Shown here in pieces: positions 29,988 to 43,020 of a stretch of DNA of 64,000 bases. The stretch's first letter is position 1. Each line of letters opens with the position of its first letter. Source of the DNA: Lycium barbarum (lineage: Eukaryota; Streptophyta; Magnoliopsida; Solanales; Solanaceae); assembly GCF_019175385.1 (NCBI RefSeq), contig NC_083341.1, positions 23,444,203 to 23,508,202 of the forward strand, given 5' to 3'. The translations under genes were made by a program, and so were the position numbers. A model generated the notes under the pieces. That model ran no database searches. It had not been told where the DNA came from and saw only the letters and a program-made list of their open reading frames with translations.

Positions 29988-32900
29988 TCAAACTAATATA
30001 TCATAAAGCATGAGTTTCGATAGATGATAATTGTGCCGACTTCTTGACATGGCCTTAGTAAACAAATCAGCTAGTTGATCTTTAGAAGATATATACTTTG
30101 GGTTAATGCTCCGATCTTCAACCAGTTCTCTGATGTAGTGACAATCTACATCTATGTGTTTGGTATTTTCATGATGAACGGGGTTGCTTGCTATTCGGAT
30201 TGCACTTGTGTTGTCTCCATACAATGTGGTTGATCATTCCATTTGATGCCAAGTTCTGATAATATCCTTCATAGCCAAATGATTTCAGAGCATGCAATAG
30301 ACATACTTCTATACTCAACCTCTATGGATGACTTCGATGTTTGAGCTTGTTTTTTGCATTTCTAAGAGATCATGCACGAGTCGAGCATCATGCACCAGCC
30401 TGTAGTGGATTCTCTTTAATCAGGGAATCCTGCCCAATCCGCATCAGCGTATCCCACCATGTCCAGCGATGAAGATGATGGAAATAAGAGACTTTGATTC
30501 ACAGTGCCGCTTATGTATCTAATAACCTTGAGCAAAGCTGAATAGTGAATCTTGTAAGGCTTGGTAACGAATTTACTTAACACCTCTATTGCATAAGAGA
30601 TATCAGGACAACTCATAGTAAGATATATAAGTGATCCAACAAGACGTATATACAAAGTATGATCTCCAAAAAGCTCGTCTTCCTCTTTTTTATATTTCGT
30701 ATCCGCTTCCATTGGAGTATGAACCTTCTTATGATCTATAAGATTGGCCAACTGAACCAGATTTTCGGCATATTTTTGTTGACTTAATCGCATGCCTTCT
30801 TTTTCATAACTTACCTCCTAACCCAAAAAATATTTTAGCTTTCCTAAGTCCATCATCTTGAATGAGGAGTGTAACAGTTTTTTCAAATAAGAGATTCCAA
30901 CGTCATCGTTTCCTGTGATAACCATGTCATCTACTTAAAGAAGGAGAATAGTAATACCTGAGCTAGAGCGACGTAGGAATGAGGAAAATCTGAGCTGCTC
31001 TGAGTAAAACCAGCACCCAAGATTGTAGTTCGAAAATTTTCAAACCAAGAGCGAGGAGCCTGCTTTAATCCATAGAGAGATTTCTTAAGACGACACACCT
31101 GATTCGGAATAGAATGTTTGTAACTAGGTGGTGGATTCATGTAGACCACTTCTAGCAAGTCTCCATACAAGAATGCATTCTTGACATCCAATTGATGTAA
31201 CTTTCAACTTTTTATTGACGCTAAAGCAAGCAATATACGTACTGTCATCATCTTAGCAACTGGAGCAAATGTTTGAGGAGCAACTGGAGCAAACTTCCTG
31301 CTTGTATCCTTGAGCTACTAATCTTCCCTTGTATCGATCTAGGGATCCATCAGCTTTCACTTTGATTGAGTACACCCATCTACTTTCAATAATTGTTGCA
31401 TCTGTTGATCTATCCACCATATCCCATGTATCATTCTCCACAAGGGCGACCAATTCTTCATGCATTGCATCCTTCCACCATTTCTGACCACTAGTCTGCA
31501 TGTAACAATTTGGTACAACTATCGAATTCAACGTTGTTAGTAAGGCAAAAGATCGGCCATATTTACCTGTTGAGTATCCATATCGATCTGGAGGAGGAGC
31601 ATGACGAGATGATCATCTAACGAGGTCAATGATATTTTGATGAGAAGAAGGTTCATTATTAGGGCTTAATGAAATAGTTTGTGTGTTAGGTTGGTGAGGT
31701 AAAGGATTAGTGTTTACCAATGTAGTATCATTATAAAAAAAAGGATCAAAGTCATAAGTAGTACCTGTTGTGGCAGATGACAAGTTCGACGATGGACCAG
31801 TGGAACGTTGCTATGGCAGGTAGAATCATGAGTAGAAAACTTTTTTAAAAAGGATAAAGTAGAAGATTGTGAGTCTTTGTTAGCATTACTAAAAGAATTC
31901 TAAAAGAAGATAACATGTTGAGAAATTCTCAATAAACGACGTGTTGAATCATAGCACAAATACCCCTTTTGAATATCATTGTATCCCAAAAAAATACGTT
32001 TAACAGCTTTTGAAGATAATTTATGATGTTCATGATCTGGAAGACGAACAAAACATACACAACCAAATACTTTAAGATACGAATAATCGGGCAATGTTTT
32101 GAAAAGAATAAAGTAAGGGCAATTTTGTTTCATGGCTGAAGATGATTGTCTATTTATAAGATAAATAGATGTTTGTATTACTTCAACCCAAAATGTTTTT
32201 GGAACATTTGATGTATCAAGGAGAGCTGAGGCAGTTTCAACAACGTGTCTATTCTTACGCTCCACCACACCATTTTGTTCAGGTGTATAGGGACAAGAAC
32301 GCTGATGAATAATTCCTTTTTCTTGAAAAAATTAGTGAGGTTTGTACTGACATACTCCCCTCCCGAATCTGAACAAAAAATCTTGATCTTTTTCTCAAAC
32401 TGTGTCTCTATAAGGTTATAAATTTTTTTGACAGTGTTTGGTACCTCAAATTTCTGTTTCAAAAAGAAAACCCATGTATAGAGAGATGCATGATCAATGA
32501 ATAAGATAAAATACTTGTACCCCTAATGAGATATAATTGGAGAAGGTCCCCAAAAAGTCGCTATGAATTAAATCAAAAGGAGTATAATAAGTTGTATTGC
32601 TTAATTGAAATGGAAGCTTATGACTCTTTGATTTTGCACAACTCTCACAAGGTAATTTAGAGAGCAAAATCAGTGAGCGCTTACCTAACAGATTACACGG
32701 TTTCAACATGAATTTTAAACTAGAAGCATGTGGATGACCCAAACGGAGATGCCACAAGTTCCACATTTTATTTGAAAACTTGATATCTTTATTTGAAGTT
32801 GAAAGAAAACATTGATGAAGTTTGTTGTCCGAAGATTGAAGAAGAAACAACCTGCCAACTTTATGCCCCCGGCTATCATTTCCCCTGTCAATATGTTCTG

Positions 32901-33338
32901 AATAACACAATCATTAGGAGAAGAAATAACCAAAAAATTCTGTTCTACAAGCTGTCTGACAAATAAAATATTTGTAGTAAGTTTCGGTACACAAAGAACT
33001 TCTGAAAATGGTTTAATGGAGCCAATTCCTGACGCAGATAAAATATGACCATTTGATGTAACAATTTCATGTGGAGAACGTGTTTTAGATAAATCAGAAA
33101 AAAGTTTTTGATTTCCTGCCATGTCATTAGATGCAGCGGAATCAATATGCCATACCATTGAATCCAAAGTTTTATTCTTACCATGGTATGTAGCAGTTAG
33201 AGTTGTAGAGATTGCATTAGGAAGATCAGTCGCCAATGATTCTTGTATCATCTTATAAGTATCGTTGCGATCAAGCAAAGAAGGTGCTTGATGCGTCTTT
33301 GTGTCTGGTGTTCGTTGTGTATCAACATCCATTGCCAT
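29988..33338 (-). pseudogene. Protease-integrase-reverse transcriptase-RNase H remnants of the decayed Copia
   Basis: In element order: protease WHIDSAASNDM (about 33160); integrase zinc finger WHLRLGHPH and CESCAKSK (about 32760-32620); integrase core with FCSDSGGEYVS and the downstream VERKNRHVVETAS; the Copia C-terminal FLGYNDIQKGYLCYDS (about 31960); reverse transcriptase MDVKNAFLYGDL and LKKSLYGLKQAPRSW (31190-31050); the catalytic YVDD, in which the Tyr codon is a stop (about 30937); and RNase H DNTSAIRIASNPVHHENTKH with DLFTKAMS (29988-30224). Stops and shifts separate all these blocks, so no functional product is expected. Confidence 0.82.
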
Positions 33339-33341
33339 CGT

Positions 33342-33965
33342 CTAAAAGACTTTATGAGGAGTTGATCGTTTTCCTGGACCAAATTTCTTACGACATTTCA
33401 GAATAATGTGACCATCCTTCTTACAATACTTGCAATAATTCCGATTTTTTTCAATGAGAGATGAATGCCCTGTTTCCTTGCAATGATAGCACTGAACTGG
33501 CTTGTTGGAGTTGCCCGAGGAGTAAGAACTTCTATTTGCAGCCATGGCAGTGTCCATGAAAATGGAATTCTCCATAGAATCTTGAGAACTCAACCTAGTT
33601 TCTTCATGAAGAACTTCATAAACTATCACATCCAAAGCTGGTAGTTTTTCCCCGTTAAGAATACTGGCATGCAAAGGCTCAAACTCAGACCTGAGTTTCA
33701 TTAGAAATTGAACAGTCCTTGTCTTCTTCATCATATCCATGAAATCTTTCAATCCAGTCGCAGGAATAGAGGCAGCAAAAACTTGATCTTGCTCTGCCCA
33801 TAATGTGAGTAATCCAGAATAGAAAGAACGAACATTTTTCTTACCTTGTGTCGATTTTGCTAGTAGTCGTTCCAATTTGACTTCCCTGGCCAAATGTTGT
33901 TGGTTACCGAAGGTAGGTAGATGACTCCACATTTCTAATGCTTTCTCAAAAGATGTCAGTTCCAT
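33342..33965 (-). pseudogene. Gag remnant of the decayed Copia with zinc knuckles
   Basis: A 207-codon open stretch contains the helical gag domain (…EMWSHLPTFGNQQHL…, FYSGLLTLWAEQDQ, FLMKLRSEFEPLHASIL) and two cysteine-rich motifs, CYHCKETGHSSLIEK and CKYCKKDGHIILKC. The second is a regular CCHC knuckle; the first has lost its final Cys. The true gag start lies further upstream, in sequence now out of frame. Confidence 0.75.
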
Positions 33966-34302
33966 AGCTATATCAACAAAGACGGAATTGATAAGCCATG
34001 TGATGATTGTTCCTTGTCAGCCTCCCAAGCTTCTTTTTCTTTGTCTTATGTGGGTACAACCTTTGAGCCATCCAGAATACCAAGGAGGCCTTTGCCTCTA
34101 ATGAAAGCTTTGAAATGGAACTTCCAGATCGGAAAGTTATGTTCGTCAAATTTTGTTAACCCTCATGAATCCATTCCGAGGCTGATTCAGAAAAGGACAA
34201 AAAAGGCGTTGAAGGGAGTCACAAATAAATTCGGAGATAACTAGGTGAGTGACAGATATGGATCAGGAATTTGAGCCAAAGATGAATCAAATAGATTTTC
34301 TA

Positions 34303-34372
34303 GAGAAGAAGAAGAAGAAGAAGAAGAAGAAGAAGAAGAAGAAGAAGAAGAAGAAGAAGAAGAAGAAGAAAA
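34303..34372 (+). repeat. (GAA)n microsatellite, about 23 units
   Basis: Uninterrupted AAG/GAA triplets in what was the leader or early gag of the decayed Copia. Likely polymorphic in length. Confidence 0.9.
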
Positions 34373-34421
34373 ATCCTAAGTCGACAGGACTCGGAAAAAA
34401 GTAACGTGGCTCTTGATACCA

Positions 34422-34653
34422 AGTTGAATAAAGAGACAGAGACCAGAACAATTAGGATTAAAGAATTGTAATGACTTTCAATGATAAACTGTAGGATTTA
34501 CAAGGAATTTATACAAAGAAAAGAGTCCTAATTAACTCTTGATTGGTAGCTAATGACTGTTAACCATTTATAGGGAATCCTATTTTAGGGAGATTCCTGA
34601 TTTAGGGTTGCTAATTAAGGATTACATAGGCTGGTAAATAAGGACACTTAACA
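34422..34653 (-). repeat. 5' LTR of the decayed Copia
   Basis: 232 bp; primer site TGGTATCAAGAGCC follows at once in element orientation (window 34421-34408). Confidence 0.88.
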
Positions 34654-34658
34654 AGATG

Positions 34659-36266
34659 CACATGATTTACTCATTCAAAAAATTCATTTTCCAAATTTAC
34701 TGGCTTTCATTAAATATTTAGCCATTCACAAGTGAAGAAATTATTAGGTCAATCAATCAAATTATTTGACCAAATTGGAAGCCGAGCGACGATGATGGTG
34801 CAAGGGAAGACTCTCTTCTCAACTCTTTAAGAGTTAGAAGATGTGCTTCTATATATAAGCACACCAATCTTCCTTTCCACCACCAATAAAGGACTAAATT
34901 CTCATCCAAAAAAATTTTGCTCAAATTTTCAATTTTTTCCTCCATTTCTCATTCACACCAACTTAATTCCAACAAAGTACATGTTATTAGCTTTTACATG
35001 ACATGTAAAATTTCTTTTCATTGTTCGTGTATAAAACATAAACTCAACGACAAAAACTTAAGTAGCATTTTAGATTTTAATATGCCTATATTTCTTTGCT
35101 TTGGTTGATGGACGAAAGATGGATATAAGAATTAGAGAGATCGGAAGAAAGATAATAAAATATAAGAAAAATCGAAGAGATAACGCAATCGTTAAGAAGT
35201 GTGGTGGAATAGATAAAATATTTTCACGTTTAATCAGTAGTTTCGGATTTGAGCCTGCAAATAGAGAAATTTCTAGTAAGCGGCATTTTTCCCCTGTAAT
35301 GAATTTTACATGATACAGATTTGTGTTAATGTAACCTGTCAATCATGGGACTTTCTTCTCGGGAGCTCATTTTCTTTGCCTCATTTTCAAAAGTAAGTTT
35401 TATTTTATACTGTTTGCAAGGACAAATGAAATATGCATTCAAAGAATCACGGCTAACGAGCACTGTTATCCTCTGAAGTTGCATTTTTAGGCGAGTTAGC
35501 AAGTTAATACGAAAAATTACGCATAACAACATGCTCTTTAATTAATTTATTAAAGTTATACATAATTTAATGATCTTTATATATTACTCAAAATAATGAT
35601 TAGTTAACTTTTACCCTTGACTGACTCAAATATAGGTATTCTTTTACGAAAGAAAATGACTATTAGCTCAGTCTGATTAAATTGACTGGTCGAGGAGAAT
35701 AAGATTAACTTCGCATATATCTAGTATCAAGTGATTTACAAGGAAAATTAAAAAAATTACTCGAACGTCATTTCATAGAGAGGTCGAATCATTGAAAATT
35801 TAAATGTTCCATCATTAGAAGAAGTAAATGGGTGAAAATCATTTATTCTTTCAATTTTGCTTTAAAAGTCATATCCCTCTCCAACTTTGAACTATAAGAC
35901 ATTTTCGAATTAGTATGACATGCTCGAAATTGCAAAACTTGATGATCTCAAAGTTTTTAGAAGCCTGGTCAGAGTATGTGGGCATGAGCTTTGTTACTTT
36001 TGATATATGTCAAAATATTTCTTTACTTCTTAAATTCTTAGTAAAAAGCAAATACTAACATATAAAATGAAACAGAAGGAGTATCATTAATATAGTAATG
36101 CAGAATAGGACCAAAAAATGGAGTAATGAGGCGAGTATAGAAATTTTTTATCAAGTCCATGAACTTGTAGCCAGTCTTAACGTTACCATCAAGGGTATAA
36201 TGAGATGAATGAGAATTATATTTTTTTCACTCGTAATTAAAAGTTTATGCATCGAATCTTAGGAAT
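34659..36266. other. Intergenic sequence, nothing recognised
   Basis: AT-rich, no convincing frame, repeat pair or RNA gene. Short frames at 34917-35532 lack family features. Confidence 0.5.
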
Positions 36267-36271
36267 ATAGA

Positions 36272-36534
36272 TGTAAACAGAAGCAGAACAGAGAAAATAT
36301 GCAGTAAGAAAAAGTAGAGAATGTAGTCAACGCGTTGAAATTCAATGGAACTACTTTTCTGCACTTTTTACTACTCTGCAACTGCAGATTGAAATGCAAA
36401 ACGACATAACAATTCAAGCAAAATATCTGGAACTACTAACAAAGAGTACTCCTAAAAGATAGATAACAAACTCATGATAAACTACTCTTAAAAACTACGA
36501 CAAAGCAGGAAATTAGGACTCTTAATTCCTAACA
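36272..36534 (-). repeat. 3' LTR of Copia B
   Basis: 263 bp; TG…CA in element orientation; preceded there by the polypurine TTTAAGGGAGTG. Matches 54826-54916 plus 55842-56045 with scattered substitutions. Confidence 0.88.
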
Positions 36535-36905
36535 CTCCCTTAAACTGAAAGCTTTTAAGCTTTAGTTTAACTTCAGCTACTTGAACTCTTCCATAGAGCC
36601 AATGCCCATCAACCTCTTCAGATTTTGGAAAGGCAGAAATCTGAGATGTTTGGTACAAATGTCTGCCAACTGATCTTCATTTCAGTAGTACTGTAGCTCT
36701 ATTGTTCCTTCAATGTTGAGATCTCGCAAGAAATAATGCTTGACATTAATGTGCTTACTTCTTCCATGGCTCACAAGATTCTTTGACAACTTGATGGAAG
36801 AATTGTTGTCGCAAAATGTTATAGCGGCTCTTGATGTCATCTTCGACTTCAGCTCTTCAAGGATTCTCCTAAGCTAAATAATTTACAAGCACAAGCTGTA
36901 GCAGC
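36535..36905 (-). pseudogene. RNase H C-terminal part of Copia B
   Basis: The minus strand reads ITFCDNNSSIKLSKNLVSHG, RSKHINVKHYFLRDL and, after a stop, LADICTKHL, the conserved end of Copia RNase H/Pol. It is separated from the preceding RNase H piece (37975-38230) by the hAT-like insertion. Confidence 0.75.
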
Positions 36906-37966
36906 TACTGGTGTTCACAGTTTGGTTAAAAATCGATCCAAACAACAAACCAATAGTTGTTCGATTTTGATTTGGCTTGAATTTGAATTTTAAAAAACCG
37001 ACAATATTTGATTTGATTTGGTTTGATTTTATTAAAAACAAACCGAAGAAAAAATCGAACCAAATCGACCAAATAATATACACAATTTTTACAATTACTA
37101 GTAAGTGATATCGATGATAAAAATAGTAGACCACATGAGGAACACTGGTTTTAAAGCATTTTGTGATTTTTCTTCAGGTGAGATATATGATGGTATGTCA
37201 TCACTAGATACATAATTTAGAATATTTCATTTTTCTGATTTTTTGTCTATATATATTATTGTTTTATTAAAATACCAAATCTTAGATAAATAAATTTAAA
37301 ATTAAATAGACCAATGAAAGAAGAATCGAAAGAGAATTAATTGAGGTGGATCTTATACCTGTATTAATTAACTATAGATGTCCTGGTCTAGTAAAAAACG
37401 TTCATGCAATTTCTAGAGTATATGACGATAGTAGTAGAGTATAAAATCATAAATTAAATAACAATATATTAATCTTGATAAATAAGTATAAGTACTTTGT
37501 TTATTTTTTCATCAATTTTTTTTTATCTCTATTAGGCTAATGAACTTTACAGGCTTAAACCCATTTCTTAAAAGAAATTCATAAATTCAAACCCATTTAT
37601 TCAAAGAAACAACTATGAGATTTACCTAAATAAAGTTGTATTTCTTATAAACTTTATTCACTTGATTAAAGCTTGTAGATCTTAAGACATTTTCTCCATA
37701 ATCCAAGAAAAGTATAGCTCACGCAATAAAAGGGTAATAACTGATAATAAGTTGAAACGGGATGGAAAAGTCTTATCTAGTTGTAGGAAAAAAATGGAGG
37801 AGAGAAATACCATTAAGTTTCTGAAAAACTGAACCGAACTAACAACAACCAAACCGATGGATATGTATTGTGTTTGGTTTGGTTTGGTTTTAATTATTAA
37901 AGACTAAATTGGTTTGGTTTTGGTTCCAACCAAAAACCTACCCAAACCGACCCATGACCACCCCTA
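36906..37966. mobile_element. hAT-like element (1061 bp) inside Copia B RNase H
   Basis: Perfect 8-bp duplication GTAGCAGC (36898-36905 and 37967-37974). Ends are imperfect inverted repeats: TACTGGTGTTCACAG on the left and TAGGGGTGGTCATGGG inward from the right. Subterminal parts are rich in AACCAAACC and GGTTTGGTTT. Same broad family as 18133-20027. Confidence 0.8.
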
Positions 37967-37974
37967 GTAGCAGC

Positions 37975-38235
37975 AACAAATTCAGCTTTTGTACTTAATA
38001 ATGTGACAATTATTTGCTTCTTGGATGACCACGAAACAACCCCTGTGCCTAGCAGAAAGACATAACATGAAGTGCTATTTCTATCATCCTGATCTCCTGC
38101 ATAATCGTTGTCAGTAAAGCCAATTAATCTGACTTTTCTCCCTTCCCATAGAAAATTTCAAAATCCTTGGTTCCTTGTAAGTAACGAAGAATTCTTTTCA
38201 CAGCTAACAAACACATCTCGGTTGGGCTCTCCATA
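37975..38235 (-). pseudogene. Reverse transcriptase-RNase H junction piece of Copia B
   Basis: The minus strand contains decayed matches to the Copia stretch between the reverse transcriptase tail and RNase H (KRILRYLQGTKD-like and GYTDNDYAGD-like positions recognisable with stops). It is cut on the right by the solo LTR at 38236. Confidence 0.6.
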
Positions 38236-40901
38236 TGTCACGACCTAATTTTCCTAAGCCGTGCGGGCTCTTACCTTTCCCACCTCGATAAGCAAACCCT
38301 CAGCCCAATGATAAGTAATAAATGAATAATTATATCGAGCAACAGAAATCGAATAAATACGTAAGTCTCACGATATTATATAATAGAAAATAGTGCGGAA
38401 TAACAAAAATACCTCCAGGGTCTAGTCTAAGTCATACAAGAGCATCTAAAGGAATAAATACAAGTCTGGAGCAATAATACATAAAATGTCTATGTCTCTG
38501 AATGGAAATAATAAGACATAAAATGATAGAGAAGTCTTCAAGGCAGCGAACGGCCATGCTCACACTGGAGACTCGAAACAGTGCTAAAGAAGACGATCAG
38601 CCACGAGAGATGGAAGCAGAACCAACCTGATACTCTGCATTCATAAAGGAAAGCAGCAAGTGCAGGTCAGTACAATACAACGGTACTGGTAGACATCATC
38701 GGCCGACTAAGCATAGCTAATACAATTCAGATAATAAAGCAGATAAACCAAAATGTATAAGTCAAACATAATAGAAGCCAAGTATACATCGTCACCTAAG
38801 TAGAACATCTAATCCTAAGTATGCCAAGTCTCAATATATCAATCCGAATCTGACATCACAAGTACAACATCAAATCATCTCCAAATCAAGCCATAATGCA
38901 ATGCAATGCAATGCAATGCCATGCAAATGTTGTGTACATATGTGCTACGGACGAAAATATCGACATCTTGGTACCACAACCCAAGGTGACTCGCGAAGTG
39001 TAAGTGTCACCCGTCCCGGATCTTTGCCCAACAGATAGACGGGACCCCAGTTCTTTGCTCACGGGGGGTTCTGCACCACCTTGGGGGAGCCGCGGAGTCC
39101 GTGCACTCACTCAATCCACGATTCCGATACTATCATCGGATATCGAATTCTCACGTCACTCAAGTAAAATCGAACCTAGATCATCAAAGTGTTTCATCAA
39201 GTATCATCAGTATATCATAAAGAATGAGAGTGCGTGCAATTCATATATCATCATCAATAATGATGCTCAATATCACAAGTACTAATAGTGGGTACGCCAA
39301 CAATATATCCGAATCACAAGTACCAATAGTGAGTACGCCAATAACATCGTAATCAAGATGATAAAACAGAATCCAATATCTATCAACAACTCATGGCATC
39401 AAGCCAACAAAATAGAACAATCAAATCACAACACAACGGGGTGGCTAGCCCCAACACACAACAGGGCCCAACCTAAGGCAATATCCAACCCAACTTCATA
39501 CCCGAAGGTTCACATGCTGTCTCCTACAACATAATCTAAATGTGTGCTTCGCTATACGAAGTCTCACCAAGGGTAAGCCATAACCTACCTGGATGGCCGA
39601 ACCGCAAACATCAACAACTCACTCTTTTGCCTTGCCTTTCCGCTGAGCCTCAGAACCAAAGTAGTCTAAGCATATTCAAAATCTAGATTAGAAATCATGA
39701 AGAATGATACTAATATCGCTATCATTCAATTTAGGTCAATTCTAACCCTAGAAATTAGGGAAACGAGGCCCACAAGGGCAAAACGGGAAATTCAGAAGCA
39801 AAGTATCGAATTAAGCACTAGGTGATCATAACCTAACCACTAATTGCTGATTTAACTCAAGGATAGGCCTAATTTCTGATTTCAAACAAAACCCCCAAAA
39901 TTAGGTATAAACCCTAACTCTTTCCTTCAAGAATTCAACTATAATAATGGAAGATATATGATTAATAAACTTAGATTCATCAAAATCTAGCATAAACCCC
40001 ATCAATTTCATCATTAATAAGCCTAGAGAAATGTTCACCAAAATCCACTTTCATCTTCCATTACTAAGGGATTATTAAAGGAAAGGGGGAAACTGTGATG
40101 AAGGATTAATGGAATAGTAAAGGGATTAGAAGGATTTACCTCTAAGAATTTTCTCCAAATATCTCCAAGAACAGTCCCCAAAGCTATAATTTCGAAATGA
40201 CAATAAATGATAGACTAAGGGCTTATTTAAAACACATTTAATGAAATAATAGGCCTGTTACCGCCACAACGGTAACGGGGCCGCAACGGCGGTGCCGCTA
40301 CAGTGCCCAACAGACCGCCATGGCGGTCTGGGCCAATTCCTAACCTGCAGCCCCAGCGATCAACCTGCCGCAACAACAGCGCCGCTGGGATGACACTGGT
40401 GCCGCCAATACGGACACCAGGTACCAGAAATCCCCCAATTTTCTAAGTCTCAATCGAAATCCCCGAGGCCATCTGCTCACAAACCACATACACAGACCCA
40501 CACAAATATACGCTACAAACGCACTCGTGGCCTCAAAATTCCCAACTGAGGTCTCGTTGACCGAGTCAACCCCTGATACCTCATTTCCATTTTCCCAACC
40601 CAAGTCCCAAAATGCATCCGAGTGCATTGGGAACCAAACCAGATATACACACTAGTCATAAACTACCATCCGCACCTCTCGAAATCGACGAATTTCCGAA
40701 AAAGGTCCGTTGACCCAAAAGTCAACTTTAGGTCAACTATTTTTCACTTTAAGCCCATATTTCACAAAACGTTGCCCAAATCCGATCTAGACACCTCGGG
40801 AAGCGTATCAACGGTCCCCTCGGGTCAAAAGTGAGCTAATCAATGCTCGGAAAAGGGCAAAAAATGTCGGAAGGACTATAACGACCAAACGGGTCGTTAC
40901 A
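38236..40901. repeat. Solo LTR (2.67 kb), probably Ty3/gypsy, inside Copia B
   Basis: Runs from TGTCACGACCTAATTTTCC to AACGGGTCGTTACA, i.e. TG…CA on either strand, with CCATA duplicated on both sides (38231-38235 and 40902-40906). No coding sequence for gag or pol lies inside and no second LTR copy is present, so recombination between two LTRs has probably removed the interior. The end TGTAACGACCCG is common on Solanaceae gypsy LTRs. It includes an AATGC pentamer repeat at 38897-38920 and a pair of approximately 40-bp direct repeats near 39265-39345. The small frames at 39004-39285 and 40340-40627 are not considered genes. Confidence 0.82.
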
Positions 40902-40906
40902 CCATA

Positions 40907-43020
40907 TATCTACATACAAGACTTATTGTATACATAATGTCGGGCCTCGTGGGAGTTAGATACATTAAACTACCCACAATTTGCTTGTAAGGCATGCTAT
41001 CCACGTTCTTTCCTCTCTCAGCTTTATTTAATTTTAAGCCAAACTCAACTGGAATGCTGGTTGGATTGCAATTCTCCATTTTAAATCTGTTTAATATTTC
41101 TTGGACATACTTCTTTTGAGAAACAAATATCCCATCATCAGATTGCACCATTTTTAAACCAAGAAACTAATGCATCGTACCAAGATCAGACATCTCAAAT
41201 TCAGTCATCATAAACTTCTTGAAATAAGCTAACATGACACTACGATTCCCCGTGAATATAAGATCGTTAACATATAAGCACACAATAAGCATTTTTCCTT
41301 CATGCCCATTTTTCACAAAAAGTGCATGCTCATATGGACATTTTTAAAACCCACTTTCAAAAAATAAGCCTCAATTCGATATACCAAGCTCGTGGAGCTT
41401 GTTTTAGTCCATAAAAAGCCTTTTTCAATCAATAAACTTAATGCTCATTTCCAATCTTAATATAACCAGGGGGTTGTTTAATAAATACCTCTTCCTCCAT
41501 GTATCCATGCAAGAATGCCAATTTGACATCCAACTGGAAGATAGGCCAAGAATTCTGCGCCTCCAATGCAATCGCCATTCTGATGTTGTCATCCCTTGCA
41601 ACTGGAGTAAAAATTTCTGTGTAGTCCACCCCATATTCCTGTTTGTACCCTTTAGCTACCAGTCGCGCTTTATACTTGTCAATTTCACCATTTTCATTTA
41701 GCTTTGTGTTATAGACCCACTTGACATCAATTGTTTTGTGCCCGTTGGGAAGATCAATAAGCTCCCAAGTATTATTCCTTTAAATAACTTTAATCTGAGC
41801 ATCCATCGCCTTCTTCCACTTTGCTTCCTTGATGGCATTTTTAAAGTTTTTCGGTTCGCAATCTGCAAACACTGCAAAGTGAGCAAATGCATCATCATTT
41901 AAATCTATTCCCATTACTTCATAGTCCGACATCCATGCAGGCCTTTTCTGAGCACGACAAAGAGACTGAGCTGCTGCTTCAGTTTCTTCTAAAGCTGCTG
42001 GTAACTATTCAGCAGTTGGTTTAATTTCAGCAGGAGTTAGTGGAGTTTCAGCAGCTGTAGAAGCTGAATTCTCTGAATTTTTAGGCATTGTAGCTAATGG
42101 TTCGGCTTCATTATCAAATAGAATTGGAGTCGACTGTTGCATACTCCAATCCCAAGGGTTTTCTTCATCAAAAATAACATCTGTGTTGATTAAAATCTTC
42201 TTTGTCTGTGGATTAAACAACTTGTATGCCTTTGATGCTTCACTAACACCGAGAAAGATACACTTTTTGATTTTGTCATCAAGCTTCTTCCTCTTCTCGT
42301 CTGGAATATGTGAATAGGCAATGCAACCAAAAAGTAGGAAGTGCTCTACGTACAAATAGTTTTATTCACTCCAAGCCTCCTCTGGAGTCATGTTGTGAAC
42401 AATAAATGTTGGACTTCTATTCAAAACATGAATGCTCCAATTTATTGCTTCCGGCCGGAAAGTTTTTTCCATTCCCCTTGCTAGCATACTTCGCACCATA
42501 TTGAGAATGGTTCTATTCTTTATCTCCGATACACCGTTTTGTTGTGGTGTATAAGCAGTGGTGAGCTCTCTTCGAATTTTATTAGATTCAAAAAAATCTT
42601 CAAAAACTTTTTAGCAATACTCGCCACCACGATCAGTTCGAAGTGTCTTTATGGTCTTTGTTTCATTTTCTACATGAGCCTTGAAGCTTTTAAATGCCCT
42701 AAAAGCTTCTGATTTTTCCTCTAAAAAATACACCAAAGTTTTCCCAAAATATTCATCTGTAAAGAATGAAGTACCTTTTACCTTCATTAGAAATTGGTTT
42801 GATTGGGCCACAAATGTCTGAATTCACTAGCTCAAAAATATTCTTGGCTCTCCACGATTTTCCTTTTGGAAATTGAGAATGATGTTGTTTGCAAACAACT
42901 CATTTTTCACAAACTTGGGAAGGGAAGGGAATTTCAGAAAGACCTATCACTATATTTTTCTATTGGAGAGTTTTTAATCCACCAAAACCTAAGTGACCAT
43001 ATCTAAAATGCCACAACTAA
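40907..43020 (-). pseudogene. Integrase and reverse transcriptase of Copia B, decayed
   Basis: In element order: zinc finger LWHFRYGHLGFGGLKTL (about 43015-42965); integrase core with the HFTDEYF-like region, DRGGEYC (about 42615) and QNGVSE-like and AEAI-like positions; the C-terminal GCIAYSHIPDEKRKKLDDK and IFLGVSEASKAYKLF (42355-42200); reverse transcriptase with YTEIFTPVARDDNIRM and LDVKLAFLHGYMEEEV (41629-41470); YVND in place of the catalytic YVDD (about 41265); then VQSDDGIFVSQKKYVQEIL and SLMYLTPTRPDIMY (41150-40910). Several stops and shifts are present and the zinc finger is cut by the foldback element. Confidence 0.8.

Larger units (their letters stand above)
29743..34653 (-). mobile_element. 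Copia LTR retrotransposon, older decayed copy (minus strand)
   Basis: LTRs at 34422-34653 (5') and 29743-29980 (3'), about 235 bp and visibly diverged with small indels, are flanked by AGATG duplications (29738-29742 and 34654-34658). In element orientation the 5' LTR is followed by TGGTATCAAGAGCC, an initiator-Met primer site with one extra base, and the 3' LTR is preceded by the polypurine GAGGGAGGG. LTRs begin TGTTAAG but end TTCAACT rather than CA. Gag, protease, integrase, reverse transcriptase and RNase H follow in Copia order with many stops and shifts. Confidence 0.9.

Noticed and set aside
39004..40627. Frames of 93 and 95 codons
   Set aside because: They lie inside the solo LTR and show no protein domain.
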